32,033 nt of DNA from Alphaproteobacteria bacterium UBA6187 (GCA_002422795.1 DITJ01000096.1:10293-42325); one strand, 5' to 3'; counted from the first letter of the stretch, positions 1 through 8,837 are shown. Numbers and translations are program-made. Notes: a model not told the origin generated them from the letters alone.

Positions 1-57
1 GAACCCGCGACCTCCGGCGTGACAGGCCGGCACTCTAACCAACTGAGCTACACCCCC
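1..57 (-). tRNA. tRNA-Asp (GUC), 3' part cut by window edge
   Basis: Read on the minus strand the segment gives the D arm, an anticodon stem CCGGC/GCCGG around loop CTGTCAC (anticodon GTC, Asp), and the start of the T arm. The 5' end is placed at 57 from seven acceptor bases before the TA-GCTC of the D stem. The 3' acceptor strand lies outside the window. Confidence 0.93.
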
Positions 58-166
58 GCAAAGAGGCGATTCTTATATTTAGTATATCAACTTGTCAGGG
101 TCAATATTTTTCTCTAAAGCCCAGGGTTAACCCGGCGTAAGACACCTAAAGCCTGAAGGCGTAAGG

Positions 167-242
167 TGGTGGGCGATGAGAGACTCGAACTCCCGACATC
201 CTCGGTGTAAACGAGGCGCTCTACCAACTGAGCTAATCGCCC
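167..242 (-). tRNA. tRNA-Val (UAC)
   Basis: Complete cloverleaf on the minus strand. The acceptor GGGCGAT pairs with ATCGCCC. The anticodon stem CCTCG/CGAGG holds loop TTTACAC (anticodon TAC, Val). The T loop is GTTCGAGTC. CCA is genome-encoded, followed by the discriminator A. It lies downstream of hup and upstream of tRNA-Asp, an arrangement common in alphaproteobacteria. Confidence 0.96.
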
Positions 243-249
243 TTAGTAG

Positions 250-364
250 AGAGTTGCTAGTTGCTAGTTGCTAGTTACTAGTGAGTTCAATTTATTTGGA
301 TATAAATCCTAAAATAAAGAATCTTAAACACACTAGTAACTAGCAACTAGCAACTAGCAACTCT
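250..364. repeat. Perfect 34-bp inverted repeat made of heptamers
   Basis: The left arm (250-283) and right arm (331-364) are perfect reverse complements over 34 bases, with a 47-base AT-rich spacer. Each arm is an array of the heptamer TTGCTAG (three copies plus a TTACTAG variant) or its complement. It lies between tRNA-Val and the end of hup. It codes for nothing visible and could fold into a very stable hairpin or cruciform. Confidence 0.9.
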
Positions 365-375
365 TTTACAAACTA

Positions 376-404
376 AAGAGGAGATGCGTATAACATCCCC
401 TCTT
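376..404 (-). terminator. Hairpin downstream of hup, candidate terminator
   Basis: On the minus strand, 35 bases after the hup stop, an 11-bp stem (AAGAGGGGATG with CATCTCCTCTT, one G-U pair) closes a 7-base loop. Only a weak T-run follows, so intrinsic termination is likely but not certain. The larger heptamer inverted repeat follows immediately. Confidence 0.5.
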
Positions 405-438
405 AATATAATCAACAAAAAAATGAAAATTTAATTGA

Positions 439-711
439 TTAGTTTACAGCTTCTTTAAGAGCTTTACCTGGCCTGAATTTAGGCTGCTTAGAAGCAGGTA
501 TCTTAATTGTAGCGCCAGTCCTTGGGTTGCGACCCTCAGTTGCTTTTCTTTTTACAACGAGAAAAGTACCGAAATTTACAAGGCGCACTTCATCACCTTT
601 AGAAAGTGCTGCAGATACAACATCAAGAATCGCATCAAGCGCCCTGCCGGCATCAGCCTTAGAAATCTTGGCTTTTGTCGCAACTTTTGCGATAAGGTCG
701 TTTTTATTCAC
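439..711 (-). CDS. hup: DNA-binding protein HU
   Basis: HU is a small histone-like protein that dimerises and bends DNA in the nucleoid. The 90-residue product beginning VNKNDLIAKVA has the normal HU length and carries the beta-arm signature with the intercalating proline tip GRNPRTG, then a KFRPGKALKEAVN tail. I chose the GTG start at 711: a GGAG motif lies seven bases upstream and this start gives the canonical N-terminus. An upstream in-frame ATG at 747 would add 12 residues foreign to the family. The gene follows lon on the same strand, as in many proteobacteria, and is followed by a candidate terminator hairpin. Confidence 0.96.
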   Translation of the reverse strand: MNKNDLIAKVATKAKISKADAGRALDAILDVVSAALSKGDEVRLVNFGTFLVVKRKATEGRNPRTGATIKIPASKQPKFRPGKALKEAVN

Positions 712-856
712 GGTCTTGCTCCATTTGGAAATTATTAAATAAATCAATTTTCAAACATTAAGTGAGCAACCTTATGAAATCAAGCGCCTAATTGCAATAA
801 AGCGCACTTTTTTTTAAATGTGTTGCATTTTCTTACGCACAACTCAACCAATGCAA

Positions 857-3268
857 CTAATGCGTTACGATTTCTCCAGGATTTCCGCCAATCGCCGATA
901 CAACTGCGGGAATTATTTCTTCAAATTCCTGCCATTCCACTTTTTCTGGCATCCTGGTTAATGCAACTTTCAGCACTTCATCCATGTGCGAAACATAAAC
1001 AAACTTCAATCCCTTTTTAACATTTTCTGGAATTTCCGCCATATCCTTTTCATTTTCCTTCGGGATAATGACAGTTTTTACTCCGCCACGCAGTGCCGCC
1101 AGAAGTTTTTCTTTTAACCCGCCTATTGCAAGTGCGCGGCCACGCAGCGTGATTTCACCAGTCATGGCAACCGATTTTTTAATAGGTATGCCGGTCATTG
1201 CAGAAACAATAGCTGTGCAAATGGCGAGCCCGGCAGAAGGGCCATCTTTCGGGGTTGCGCCTTCTGGAACGTGGATATGCAAATCGCGCTTCTGGTATTG
1301 CAGCGGCGTAATTCCATAATCACCCGCACGGGAACGTGCATAACTAAATGCCGCTTGCGCTGATTCCTGCATTACATCACCTAATTTTCCCGTGCATTTT
1401 ATATTACCCTTACCCGGTAGCTGCACTGCTTCAATTGAAAGCAGGTCGCCACCAACTTCAGTATAGGCAAGTCCGGTTACAACCCCAACCAAATCTTCTG
1501 TCCAGGTTTCACCGAAAGAAAATTTCTTCACACCAAGGAATTTATTAAGGTTATCTGATGTAACATCCACCTTCTTTACTTTATCAACAAGTATATTGCG
1601 AACAGCTTTACGCGCCAGTTTAGCCAGGTCACGCTCCAGATTACGCACGCCAGCTTCGCGCGTATAGAACCTTACTATATCTTTGAGCACATCATCTGAA
1701 ATGCTCCATTCATCTTTTTTAAGGCCGTGGTTCTTACCCTGCTTCGCAATAAGATGAGTTTTTGCGATTTCAATTTTTTCATCTTCCGTATAGCCGGATA
1801 TCCTTATTATCTCTAACCTATCGAGCAACGCAGGTGGCAAGTTCAAACTATTGGCCGTTGCCACGAACATTACATTGGAAAGGTCGTAATCTACTTCCAT
1901 ATAATGATCGTTAAAATGTGCGTTCTGCTCTGAATCCAGCACTTCTAGCAATGCAGCCGCAGGGTCGCCCCTGAAATCCTGGCCCATTTTATCAAGCTCA
2001 TCCAGCAAAATTAGCGGGTTGGTGCTTTTAGCTTTCTTCATAGACTGGATTATTTTTCCAGGCATTGAACCTATATATGTACGCCTGTGCCCCCTTATTT
2101 CAGATTCATCACGTACACCGCCTAAGGAAATTTTTATAAAATTCCTGCCTACCGATTTTGCAATAGATTTTGCAAGTGAGGTTTTACCCACACCAGGAGG
2201 GCCAACCAGACACAATACCGGCCCTTTTATTTTATTGGTACGCTGCTGCACGGCAAGATATTCAATAATACGCTCCTTAACTTTTTCAAGACCGTAATGG
2301 TCTTTATCAAGCACATCTTTTGCGTAACCGATATCTTTTTTAACCTTGGTTAATTTATTCCAAGGAATGCTGATTAACCAATCAAGGTAATTCCGCACCA
2401 CAGTTGCCTCAGCTGCCATCGGGGACATATTCTTAAGCTTCTTAAGTTCAGCAAGGGCTTTTTCCTTGGCCTCGGTAGAAAGTTTGGTGGCATTGATTTT
2501 TTCTTCCAGCAAGGTCATCTCATCCTTGCCTTCAGAACCTTCACCAAGTTCTTTATGGATGGCTTTTAACTGTTCGTTGAGGTAATATTCTTTCTGGGTT
2601 TTTTCCATCTGGTCGCGCACACGCGAACGGATTTTCTTTTCCGCATTTAAAACCTCAATTTCCTCTTCCATGAATGCGAAAACATGCTCAAGACGCTTGG
2701 AAACATCATTAATTTCAAGCAACTCCTGTTTTTCAGATATTTCAATGGCAATATGTGCACCAACCGTATCTGCAAGCTTGCTAGGTTCTTTTATCTGGGC
2801 AATTGAAGGAGTTACTTCCGGAGATATTTTTTTATTAAGCTTGGAATATTTACCAAATTGCTCAACAACAACGCGCATAAGGGCTTTTATATCTTTCTGG
2901 TCGCCTTCTATATCCTCTAGCAGTTCAGCTTCCGCAACAAAGAATTTATCGGCACTTACAATATTATGCACCTTTACGCGTTTATGCCCTTCTATAAGCA
3001 CTTTTACGGTGCCATCTGGCAGCCTTAAAAGCTGCAATATGCTTGCAAGCGTGCCGATCCTATATAAATCATCCGGCAAAGGCTCATCTTTTGCCGCATC
3101 TTTTTGTGTAAGCAGTATGATTTTATTATCCTTGCGGATTACATCCTCAAGCGCGCTGATTGATTTTTTCCGACCGACAAAAAGCGGGGCAACCATGCCG
3201 GGGAACACAACAATATCCCGAAGCGGCAATAACGGATGTGATATAAGCGGAGTTTTAATTTCTAACAT
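857..3268 (-). CDS. lon: ATP-dependent protease La (LonA)
   Basis: Cytosolic AAA+ serine protease that degrades misfolded and regulatory proteins. The 803 residues match the usual LonA length. An N-terminal substrate-binding LON domain (about 10-205) and coiled coil (about 205-260) precede the AAA+ module, with Walker A GPPGVGKT at 356-363 and Walker B LILLDELDKM at about 419-428. The C-terminal protease domain has the catalytic serine in PKDGPSAG (S678) and the catalytic lysine in GGLKEK (K721). A purine-rich AGGGGGAA run lies upstream of the ATG. It is transcribed towards hup, and a plausible promoter lies between it and priA. Nothing appears damaged. Confidence 0.98.
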   Translation of the reverse strand: MLEIKTPLISHPLLPLRDIVVFPGMVAPLFVGRKKSISALEDVIRKDNKIILLTQKDAAKDEPLPDDLYRIGTLASILQLLRLPDGTVKVLIEGHKRVKVHNIVSADKFFVAEAELLEDIEGDQKDIKALMRVVVEQFGKYSKLNKKISPEVTPSIAQIKEPSKLADTVGAHIAIEISEKQELLEINDVSKRLEHVFAFMEEEIEVLNAEKKIRSRVRDQMEKTQKEYYLNEQLKAIHKELGEGSEGKDEMTLLEEKINATKLSTEAKEKALAELKKLKNMSPMAAEATVVRNYLDWLISIPWNKLTKVKKDIGYAKDVLDKDHYGLEKVKERIIEYLAVQQRTNKIKGPVLCLVGPPGVGKTSLAKSIAKSVGRNFIKISLGGVRDESEIRGHRRTYIGSMPGKIIQSMKKAKSTNPLILLDELDKMGQDFRGDPAAALLEVLDSEQNAHFNDHYMEVDYDLSNVMFVATANSLNLPPALLDRLEIIRISGYTEDEKIEIAKTHLIAKQGKNHGLKKDEWSISDDVLKDIVRFYTREAGVRNLERDLAKLARKAVRNILVDKVKKVDVTSDNLNKFLGVKKFSFGETWTEDLVGVVTGLAYTEVGGDLLSIEAVQLPGKGNIKCTGKLGDVMQESAQAAFSYARSRAGDYGITPLQYQKRDLHIHVPEGATPKDGPSAGLAICTAIVSAMTGIPIKKSVAMTGEITLRGRALAIGGLKEKLLAALRGGVKTVIIPKENEKDMAEIPENVKKGLKFVYVSHMDEVLKVALTRMPEKVEWQEFEEIIPAVVSAIGGNPGEIVTH

Positions 3269-3320
3269 AATAAGGTTTCCCCCTATTTATAATTCAAATG
3301 GCAAGCTGCCTACTATATCA

Positions 3321-3348
3321 AATATAATTACTATTGCAGATAAATCAA
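3321..3348 (-). promoter_or_regulatory. Candidate lon promoter
   Basis: On the minus strand a TTGATT (-35, 3348-3343) and a TATATT (-10, 3326-3321) are separated by 16 bases, placing a start roughly 45 bases before the lon ATG. The -35 is preceded by C (CTTGAT), also compatible with a heat-shock sigma factor, but no clear sigma-32 type -10 is visible. Confidence 0.4.
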
Positions 3349-3462
3349 GTGAAGGGAGGAATTTAAAAACTACGACCTCTGTATAAAAGACCTTTTTGAT
3401 AACTTCATTGTTGCAATTTGGATTAATAATTGCGGCTCGATTTTATTTTTAGTTTTTTGGTA

Positions 3463-5643
3463 TTACAAAAAACTATAAGGATCAATATCTACCTTAACCT
3501 TAACCGCACTTGGAATATGCACCCGCGCCAATGTTTGCGCAAGCCAGCTTTGGATATTTATATTACGTGCTGCTTTAATAAGTATGCGGTAACGGAATTT
3601 GCCGCGCAGTACGAAAATCGGTGCGGCCACTGGCCCCAGCACCATTATATCATTATGTTTAGGCGCGGAAACTACAATATTCCTTGCGATGCCAGCGACC
3701 TGTATATCCTCATGCCCCGAAATTATAAGCGCAACAAAGCGCGAAAATGGCGGCATAAAATTCTGCTGGCGGGAATATATTTCAGCGCCCACAAAACTAT
3801 CCCTATCCCAGCTTTTAAGCGCCTGCATAACTGTATTATCCGGCATATAGCTTTGCAGGATAACTTTGCCCTTTTGCTCTTCGCGCCCGGCGCGCCCTGC
3901 TACCTGGTGAAGTAGCTGGTAAGTTCGCTCTGATGCCCTTAAATCCCCGCCTTCAAGCCCTAAATCGCCATCTACCACCCCAACAAGCGTAAGGTTCGGG
4001 AAATGGTGGCCTTTGGCGATTACTTGTGTGCCTATAATTATATCCACCTTGCCGCTTAAAATATCATCAAGCAGGCTGGCCATTTTGCTGTGGGTTAGGC
4101 TGTCGCTTGCCATAAGTGCAATATTGCTATCGGGGAAATATTCCTGTACCTCTTCTTCAATCCTCTCAACGCCAGGGCCGCAGGAGGCAAAACTATTTTC
4201 GCCTTCGCATTCTGGACATTTTTCGGGCATATTTTGCTTAAAGCCGCAATGGTGACACATTAAATATGCACCATGTTTATGCTGCACCAGCCATGTTGAG
4301 CATTCTTCGCATTTAAAACGGAAACCGCAAGTGCGGCATAGCACCAAAGGCGCATAGCCCCTGCGGTTTAGGAATAATAACGATTGCTTGCCATCTGCTA
4401 TATTTTCACGGATGGCGTTAATGAGTGGCGGGGAAAGGAAATGTTTTGCATCCAGCTTATGGTTTCGCATATCGATAATGCTAACAGAAGGCATCACTGC
4501 GCTGCCGTGGCGGTGCGGCAATTGCAGTTCCTTATATTTGCCCGATTGCACATTTTCTACCGTTTCAATAGAAGGTGTGGCAGAAGCTAGGATTATCGGC
4601 AAATTTTCAATTTTTGCCCGCACCACCGCCATATCCCGCGCGTTATATATAACACCCTCTTCCTGCTTATAGGAGCTATCATGCTCTTCATCTATTATTA
4701 TCAGCTTTAAATTTTTAAACGGCAGGAACAAGGCGGAGCGCGCGCCGATTATAAGCCTTGTGCCGCCATTGGTTACTTTGCGCCAGGTTTTTTCTTTTTG
4801 GGATTTAGTCATGCCCGAATGCCAGGTAAGGGGCGTAAAGCCAAAGCGCCTTTCAAAGCGGTTAATCACTTGCGAAGTGAGGGCGATTTCCGGCAGCATT
4901 ATCAATACCTGGGCGCTATCATCTTTAAATATTTCTTCAATTGCGGAAAGATAAACCTCGGTTTTGCCGGAGCCGGTAACTCCGTCCAGTAAAGTAGCAC
5001 TGAAAGAGTTTTGATTTATTTCGTCTTTTAATTTTTGAGCAATATCTGCCTGTTTCTCGGAAAGATTTATATGAGCAAGATTTATGGTTTCCGGCTTATA
5101 AACAGGCGGGGTTTTTATTTCTATAAGCAGGCCATCTTTTACCATTTTCTTTATAGTGGCTGGAGTACAGCTAGTTTTTTCTTTTAGCTCGTTTAGGGTG
5201 AGTGGAGTTGTTGCGGCTTCTAGTATTTTCTCCTGGGATTTAGTAATTCTTCTTGCAACGAGCGAAGTAGCTCCCTCAGGGAGAGGTAATCTCTGATAAA
5301 GCACAACATCTTTGCCGCCACCAAGCGCCTCTTCGCTACTTAACGCCATTTTTAAAACATTGCCTGAAGACGACATAGTATAAGATGCCACCCAGTCAAT
5401 AAATTTACAGAAATTTGCCGATAGCGGCGGTGTTTTTAATTTTTCTATAATAGTTTTAATTTTTTCAGCGGGTAAAATATCATTGCTATTTCCCCATACT
5501 ACGCCAATTTCAGTTTTACGCCCGAACGGAACTTTAACCAGATCACCGGTTTTCACTTCCATACCAAAAGGCACGGCATAAGTGAAAGCCATAGGTACAT
5601 TTTTTGGAAGTAGCACTGAAACTTGGTTTGGTTGTTCTGTCAT
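3463..5643 (-). CDS. priA: Primosomal protein N', replication restart helicase PriA
   Basis: PriA recognises stalled forks and D-loops and reloads the replicative helicase. The 726-residue protein has an N-terminal DNA-binding region (about 1-110), a helicase lobe with Walker A GVTGSGKT (221-228) and DEEH (318-321), and eight zinc-binding cysteines in CxxC pairs (about 436/439, 445/448, 463/466, 476/479). The second lobe carries VAGRAGRE. Length and motif order are normal for PriA. It starts 19 bases after the stop of a 72-residue gene on the same strand, so the two are probably co-transcribed. In many alphaproteobacteria priA lies near ATP-synthase genes, which are not seen here. Confidence 0.97.
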   Translation of the reverse strand: MTEQPNQVSVLLPKNVPMAFTYAVPFGMEVKTGDLVKVPFGRKTEIGVVWGNSNDILPAEKIKTIIEKLKTPPLSANFCKFIDWVASYTMSSSGNVLKMALSSEEALGGGKDVVLYQRLPLPEGATSLVARRITKSQEKILEAATTPLTLNELKEKTSCTPATIKKMVKDGLLIEIKTPPVYKPETINLAHINLSEKQADIAQKLKDEINQNSFSATLLDGVTGSGKTEVYLSAIEEIFKDDSAQVLIMLPEIALTSQVINRFERRFGFTPLTWHSGMTKSQKEKTWRKVTNGGTRLIIGARSALFLPFKNLKLIIIDEEHDSSYKQEEGVIYNARDMAVVRAKIENLPIILASATPSIETVENVQSGKYKELQLPHRHGSAVMPSVSIIDMRNHKLDAKHFLSPPLINAIRENIADGKQSLLFLNRRGYAPLVLCRTCGFRFKCEECSTWLVQHKHGAYLMCHHCGFKQNMPEKCPECEGENSFASCGPGVERIEEEVQEYFPDSNIALMASDSLTHSKMASLLDDILSGKVDIIIGTQVIAKGHHFPNLTLVGVVDGDLGLEGGDLRASERTYQLLHQVAGRAGREEQKGKVILQSYMPDNTVMQALKSWDRDSFVGAEIYSRQQNFMPPFSRFVALIISGHEDIQVAGIARNIVVSAPKHNDIMVLGPVAAPIFVLRGKFRYRILIKAARNINIQSWLAQTLARVHIPSAVKVKVDIDPYSFL

Positions 5644-5662
5644 GTTTATGACCTAGTGCCAC

Positions 5663-5881
5663 CTAATCCAAAGGCGGCATTTTCCTTTCTATCCATTGTT
5701 CAAATAAATTGGTGGAAACTTTGATTGAGTCTTTAAGTTCGGCTCTTAGCATTATTAAATCATCAAAATCTGATTCTTTCGCAAGGAAGGTTATATCCTT
5801 ATATACTGCTGTCATCTGATTTTTAACATCTGCAACTGTAACACGCATTTTCTGAAGGGATGTAATATTATTTTCAGTCAT
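5663..5881 (-). CDS. Small uncharacterised protein upstream of priA
   Basis: A 72-residue, largely alpha-helical protein with no signal peptide or membrane segment. I do not recognise the family. It is rich in alternating charged and hydrophobic residues (for example FDDLIMLRAELKDSIK), suggesting a helical bundle or coiled coil. Translation is well supported: an AAGGAG Shine-Dalgarno lies seven bases before the ATG. It stops 19 bases before priA, so it is likely co-transcribed with it. A role in replication restart can only be guessed from position. Confidence 0.75.
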   Translation of the reverse strand: MTENNITSLQKMRVTVADVKNQMTAVYKDITFLAKESDFDDLIMLRAELKDSIKVSTNLFEQWIERKMPPLD

Positions 5882-5911
5882 TAACTGGCTCCTTATATGG
5901 CGGTTTGAACT

Positions 5912-5935
5912 GCTACCAGCAGGATGGCTGGTAGC
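5912..5935. repeat. 9-bp perfect hairpin next to structured-RNA candidate
   Basis: GCTACCAGC and GCTGGTAGC pair perfectly around the 6-base loop AGGATG. The hairpin lies at the 3' edge of the minus-strand RNA candidate and 30 bases before the start of the 72-residue gene. It lacks a T-tract in either direction, so it is a structural element rather than a clear intrinsic terminator. Confidence 0.6.
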
Positions 5936-5936
5936 C

Positions 5937-6108
5937 AGGAGCCTGAAATCGCCTCAACGTAAGCGCAGGTTTATTTCCCGTAAACGGGTGTTACATTCAC
6001 CATGCTCCCGGCCACAAAAGTGGGGAAGCAGAGCTTTCTGATATGAGCCTACTTTTTAATAATCATAACGTTGAGGAGATTTCAGTCTCCTTCGAGCATA
6101 AAATTAAT
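5937..6108 (-). ncRNA. Candidate structured RNA, possibly 6S-like
   Basis: The 314-base gap between the histidine-kinase gene and the 72-residue gene contains a long closing stem: 5937-5960 pairs with 6068-6091 as blocks of 5, 8 and 9 bp separated by single mismatches. On the minus strand an exact TATAAT (6120-6115) precedes it, so transcription near 6108 would give about 170 nt. Inside are a distal hairpin (GCTTCC-CCAC / GTGG-CC-GGGAGC) and small hairpins GGTG/CACC and CCCG/CGGG on the 3' side. A closing stem, a bubble with a small 3'-side hairpin and a distal stem resemble 6S RNA, but I cannot confirm conserved 6S bases. A cis-acting leader of the downstream gene is the main alternative. 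Confidence 0.4.
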
Positions 6109-6114
6109 TGATTT

Positions 6115-6120
6115 ATTATA
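6115..6120 (-). promoter_or_regulatory. Consensus -10 box for RNA candidate
   Basis: Exact TATAAT on the minus strand, seven bases upstream of the inferred 5' end of the structured RNA candidate. No good -35 is visible at 16-18 bases. Confidence 0.35.
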
Positions 6121-6195
6121 ATATGTAAAGATTTAATGCTACTTCCAGCCTTCGCCGCTTAACAAATCGCCGCCATTAATATGAGTCATTTGACC

Positions 6196-7641
6196 TTAAA
6201 AAACCGGGAAATAAATTGTAAAGATACTGCCCACCCCTTCGGTACTTTCTATTGTCAATTCGCCCCTATGCCGATTCATAATATGCTTTACAATTGAAAG
6301 CCCCAGCCCGGTTCCGCCAATATTCCGGGAACGTATTTTATCAACGCGGTAAAAACGCTCAGTAATGCGCGGCAAATGCTCTTCCGGTATTCCTTCGCCT
6401 TTATCTTCTACCGATACAGCTATGATTTTTTGCGCGCTGTTAAATATATGGTTCTCTGATTCCGGTCTGGTTTCACTTATATACGCAGAAACATTTACTT
6501 TGGTATTTTCAAAACCGTATTTTATAGCGTTACTGATGAGATTTGTAAAAACCTGGGATAGTTCATTTGCATCACCTAGTATATCGGGTAAGTTTTTTTC
6601 ACCTTTATAAATTATTTTTATATGCTTTCTTTCGGCCAGATGCTCAAGGCGCCTTATAGTGCTTTGAATTAACACAGAAATTTCTATCCTTTCCGTAGGA
6701 ATGGTGCTTTCATTCATTTCTACCTTTGAAAGAGAAAGCAGATCATTTACCAACGCCCCCATTCTTTCTGATTGTTCGTACATTATATCCAAAAACTGTT
6801 TTCTGGTTTTTTTATCCTCTTCCATCTCACGTAAATTTTCTATAAAGCCTGAAATGCTGGTAAGGGGGGTGCGGATCTCATGGCTGGCATTGGCTACGAA
6901 ATCTTTTATCATCTGCCTGCTTCTTTTAGCCTCTGTAACGTCATGCATAATCAGCACAACGGCTATTCCGCCGATGGAATATAATGGGAATTTCTCAATA
7001 CTAATCTGGAAATCACGCACAACATTATGGTTTGTTATGGAAAGTTCGATTGTTTCACCTTTTTTCTTCTCTACAACGGATATTATGACATCTTTTAATA
7101 CCGGTTCTTTGATGATTTTATTAAAAACAACATTTTCTATATTCTTCCCGAACATTATTTTTGCAGCCTTATTTGCCCTTATGATATGCATATCCCTTCC
7201 AAGCATCATTAAAATATCGGGTATGGTATCAAACAGTATGCTACTTTCTGCAACCGCGGCTTCTAATTTAATTTTTTTTTCATCCCAGGAGCTATGTAGC
7301 TTTTGTACCGATTCAGACAATTCCTCAACACTGCCCAGGAAGCTTAATGATGGCATGTTTACATGTTTATCAAGCACCAATTGCTCTACATAATTTGTAA
7401 GGGATGATAAGTCTTCCATATAAGGCTTGGCAAAGAAACTAGAGCCGATTAAAACCGCAAGCACGCTACCAACACCTTCAACTACCGTAAGGCGCTCATA
7501 TACAACCATTATCGCAATTACCATAGTTGGCACTATAGATAATAATGTTGTGGCTTTAAGAAGCTTGCGGTAATATGTATGCGCCTGCTTTCCCTGGCGG
7601 ATATAGCCTTCTATCCCATTTTTGATTTTTGGCACGTACAT
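6196..7641 (-). CDS. PhoR-type sensor histidine kinase
   Basis: Inner-membrane two-component sensor of 481 residues. Two adjacent membrane segments (about 28-48 and 53-72) leave almost no periplasmic loop. A PAS-like region (about 130-235) is followed by a HisKA domain with phospho-acceptor H254 in NASHEIRTPL and an HATPase_c domain with N box around NAIKYG (371), G1 DKGEGIP (413-419) and G2 GGTGLGL (442-448). The layout matches PhoR-like kinases. The Shine-Dalgarno GGAG overlaps the stop of the upstream DUF1189-like gene, which ends four bases before this ATG, so the two are translationally coupled. No response regulator lies alongside, so the ligand and partner are unknown. Confidence 0.93.
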   Translation of the reverse strand: MYVPKIKNGIEGYIRQGKQAHTYYRKLLKATTLLSIVPTMVIAIMVVYERLTVVEGVGSVLAVLIGSSFFAKPYMEDLSSLTNYVEQLVLDKHVNMPSLSFLGSVEELSESVQKLHSSWDEKKIKLEAAVAESSILFDTIPDILMMLGRDMHIIRANKAAKIMFGKNIENVVFNKIIKEPVLKDVIISVVEKKKGETIELSITNHNVVRDFQISIEKFPLYSIGGIAVVLIMHDVTEAKRSRQMIKDFVANASHEIRTPLTSISGFIENLREMEEDKKTRKQFLDIMYEQSERMGALVNDLLSLSKVEMNESTIPTERIEISVLIQSTIRRLEHLAERKHIKIIYKGEKNLPDILGDANELSQVFTNLISNAIKYGFENTKVNVSAYISETRPESENHIFNSAQKIIAVSVEDKGEGIPEEHLPRITERFYRVDKIRSRNIGGTGLGLSIVKHIMNRHRGELTIESTEGVGSIFTIYFPVF

Positions 7642-7645
7642 ATTT

Positions 7646-8773
7646 TTACTCCGCAGTTACAGATCTAATGGCGTGATGCAAATAACCTATTGTAATAAGA
7701 AAATAAATAGTTCCCTGGCTCGGTATGAAATGCGGCAATGTCACGCTTATTATTAATATCGGGGTGATAGCAATCGCCGCAATACGCATAACCTGCTGAT
7801 ATTCAAACGCGCCTTTTTTCATAATCTTTATGAAGGAATAACCTATGAAAGCATATAGTAAAAGCATTATAACATTGAAAACAAAGGATGTTAAAACCAG
7901 GAACGGAAAAGCAACCAGTGGCATTCCCGTCAGCATAATGCCTTTAATATAAATAATACTGGATTTTATAAGCTCAAATAATTTGTCTTCAGTTATGTCC
8001 GTTGCTTTTATATAAGTTCCATCTTTGTTAAATATAGTTTTATAGGCTATTTCATCCTGGTTAATTACTATTACTGGCTGCATGGATTTTTCATCAAGCT
8101 TTGCATCAGGCCCCACTTGTGCAATTTCCAAGTCTTTCTTATCAATGATTTTATATGATTCATCCCCTTGGGTAAGTAATTTGCCATTATTCAAGCTAAT
8201 TAACGGTATTTGCCCAATAATAAATAATGCCTCATTTAAACTTTCTTCATTTACATCGTAATGCTTTGAAATATCACTTAAATACATAACTGTTTCGGGG
8301 CCTTTCTCTTCTGTATTCTGCTCATTTCTTGCTATTAACTTGGTTTCAGTGAGTAGCAACGCCGCATCCGTCCCTTCAAGGGATTTATACCTACCGGTTG
8401 TATCAATCACAGCCACATCATTTCCCGAAACCGGGTCGGTTATGGGGTAAGGGCGCGCCTCTTCGGTAATAAGTTTGCCCTCTTTTATGCTGATATCTGG
8501 TATCTGGCTCAATATATTAAGGAATCGGTTTATATTTTCTTCAAAAGTAAGTTCAGGTTCGGAGATGATAATTTCCATTATGCTATCTGCAAGCTGCACG
8601 GGGTTTATCTGCCTAATCTTCCAGACCCACCCCGCCGATATAATTGCAGATGTAAGCAAGGTTACAATTAAAAGATATTTAAGCCCATAGCCACGCCCGT
8701 TATTGAGTGCATCCTTATAAATTGATGACGCATAAAAGGAGAGAAAAATAGTTCTTAAGTATTTACTGGACAT
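7646..8773 (-). CDS. DUF1189-like membrane protein with duplicated outer domain
   Basis: A 375-residue inner-membrane protein with one N-terminal membrane segment, a large extracytoplasmic part and about four C-terminal membrane segments, the layout of DUF1189 proteins. The outer region contains two similar units: QIPDISIKEGKLITEEARPY and, further on, QIPLISLNNGKLLTQ, each followed by a short IxD/E strand region and a T/K-rich segment. This suggests an internal duplication. I chose the ATG at 8773 because AAAGGA lies six bases before it; a TTG 36 bases upstream has no such site. The coupled histidine-kinase gene follows, so the protein may act as an accessory or sensing partner. No enzymatic motif is seen. 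Confidence 0.8.
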   Translation of the reverse strand: MSSKYLRTIFLSFYASSIYKDALNNGRGYGLKYLLIVTLLTSAIISAGWVWKIRQINPVQLADSIMEIIISEPELTFEENINRFLNILSQIPDISIKEGKLITEEARPYPITDPVSGNDVAVIDTTGRYKSLEGTDAALLLTETKLIARNEQNTEEKGPETVMYLSDISKHYDVNEESLNEALFIIGQIPLISLNNGKLLTQGDESYKIIDKKDLEIAQVGPDAKLDEKSMQPVIVINQDEIAYKTIFNKDGTYIKATDITEDKLFELIKSSIIYIKGIMLTGMPLVAFPFLVLTSFVFNVIMLLLYAFIGYSFIKIMKKGAFEYQQVMRIAAIAITPILIISVTLPHFIPSQGTIYFLITIGYLHHAIRSVTAE

Positions 8774-8837
8774 TGTTTTTCCTTTCATTTTATATTCAGG
8801 TTCTACCAATAGGTAATTTTTACTTTTTGTGGTGCAA

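Noticed and set aside
2670..3386. 238-residue plus-strand frame over the lon 5' end
   Set aside because: Ser-rich shadow of lon; no start signal and no family.
6701..7393. 230-residue plus-strand frame over the histidine kinase
   Set aside because: Low-complexity Ser/Ile/Phe composition and opposite to a clear kinase gene.
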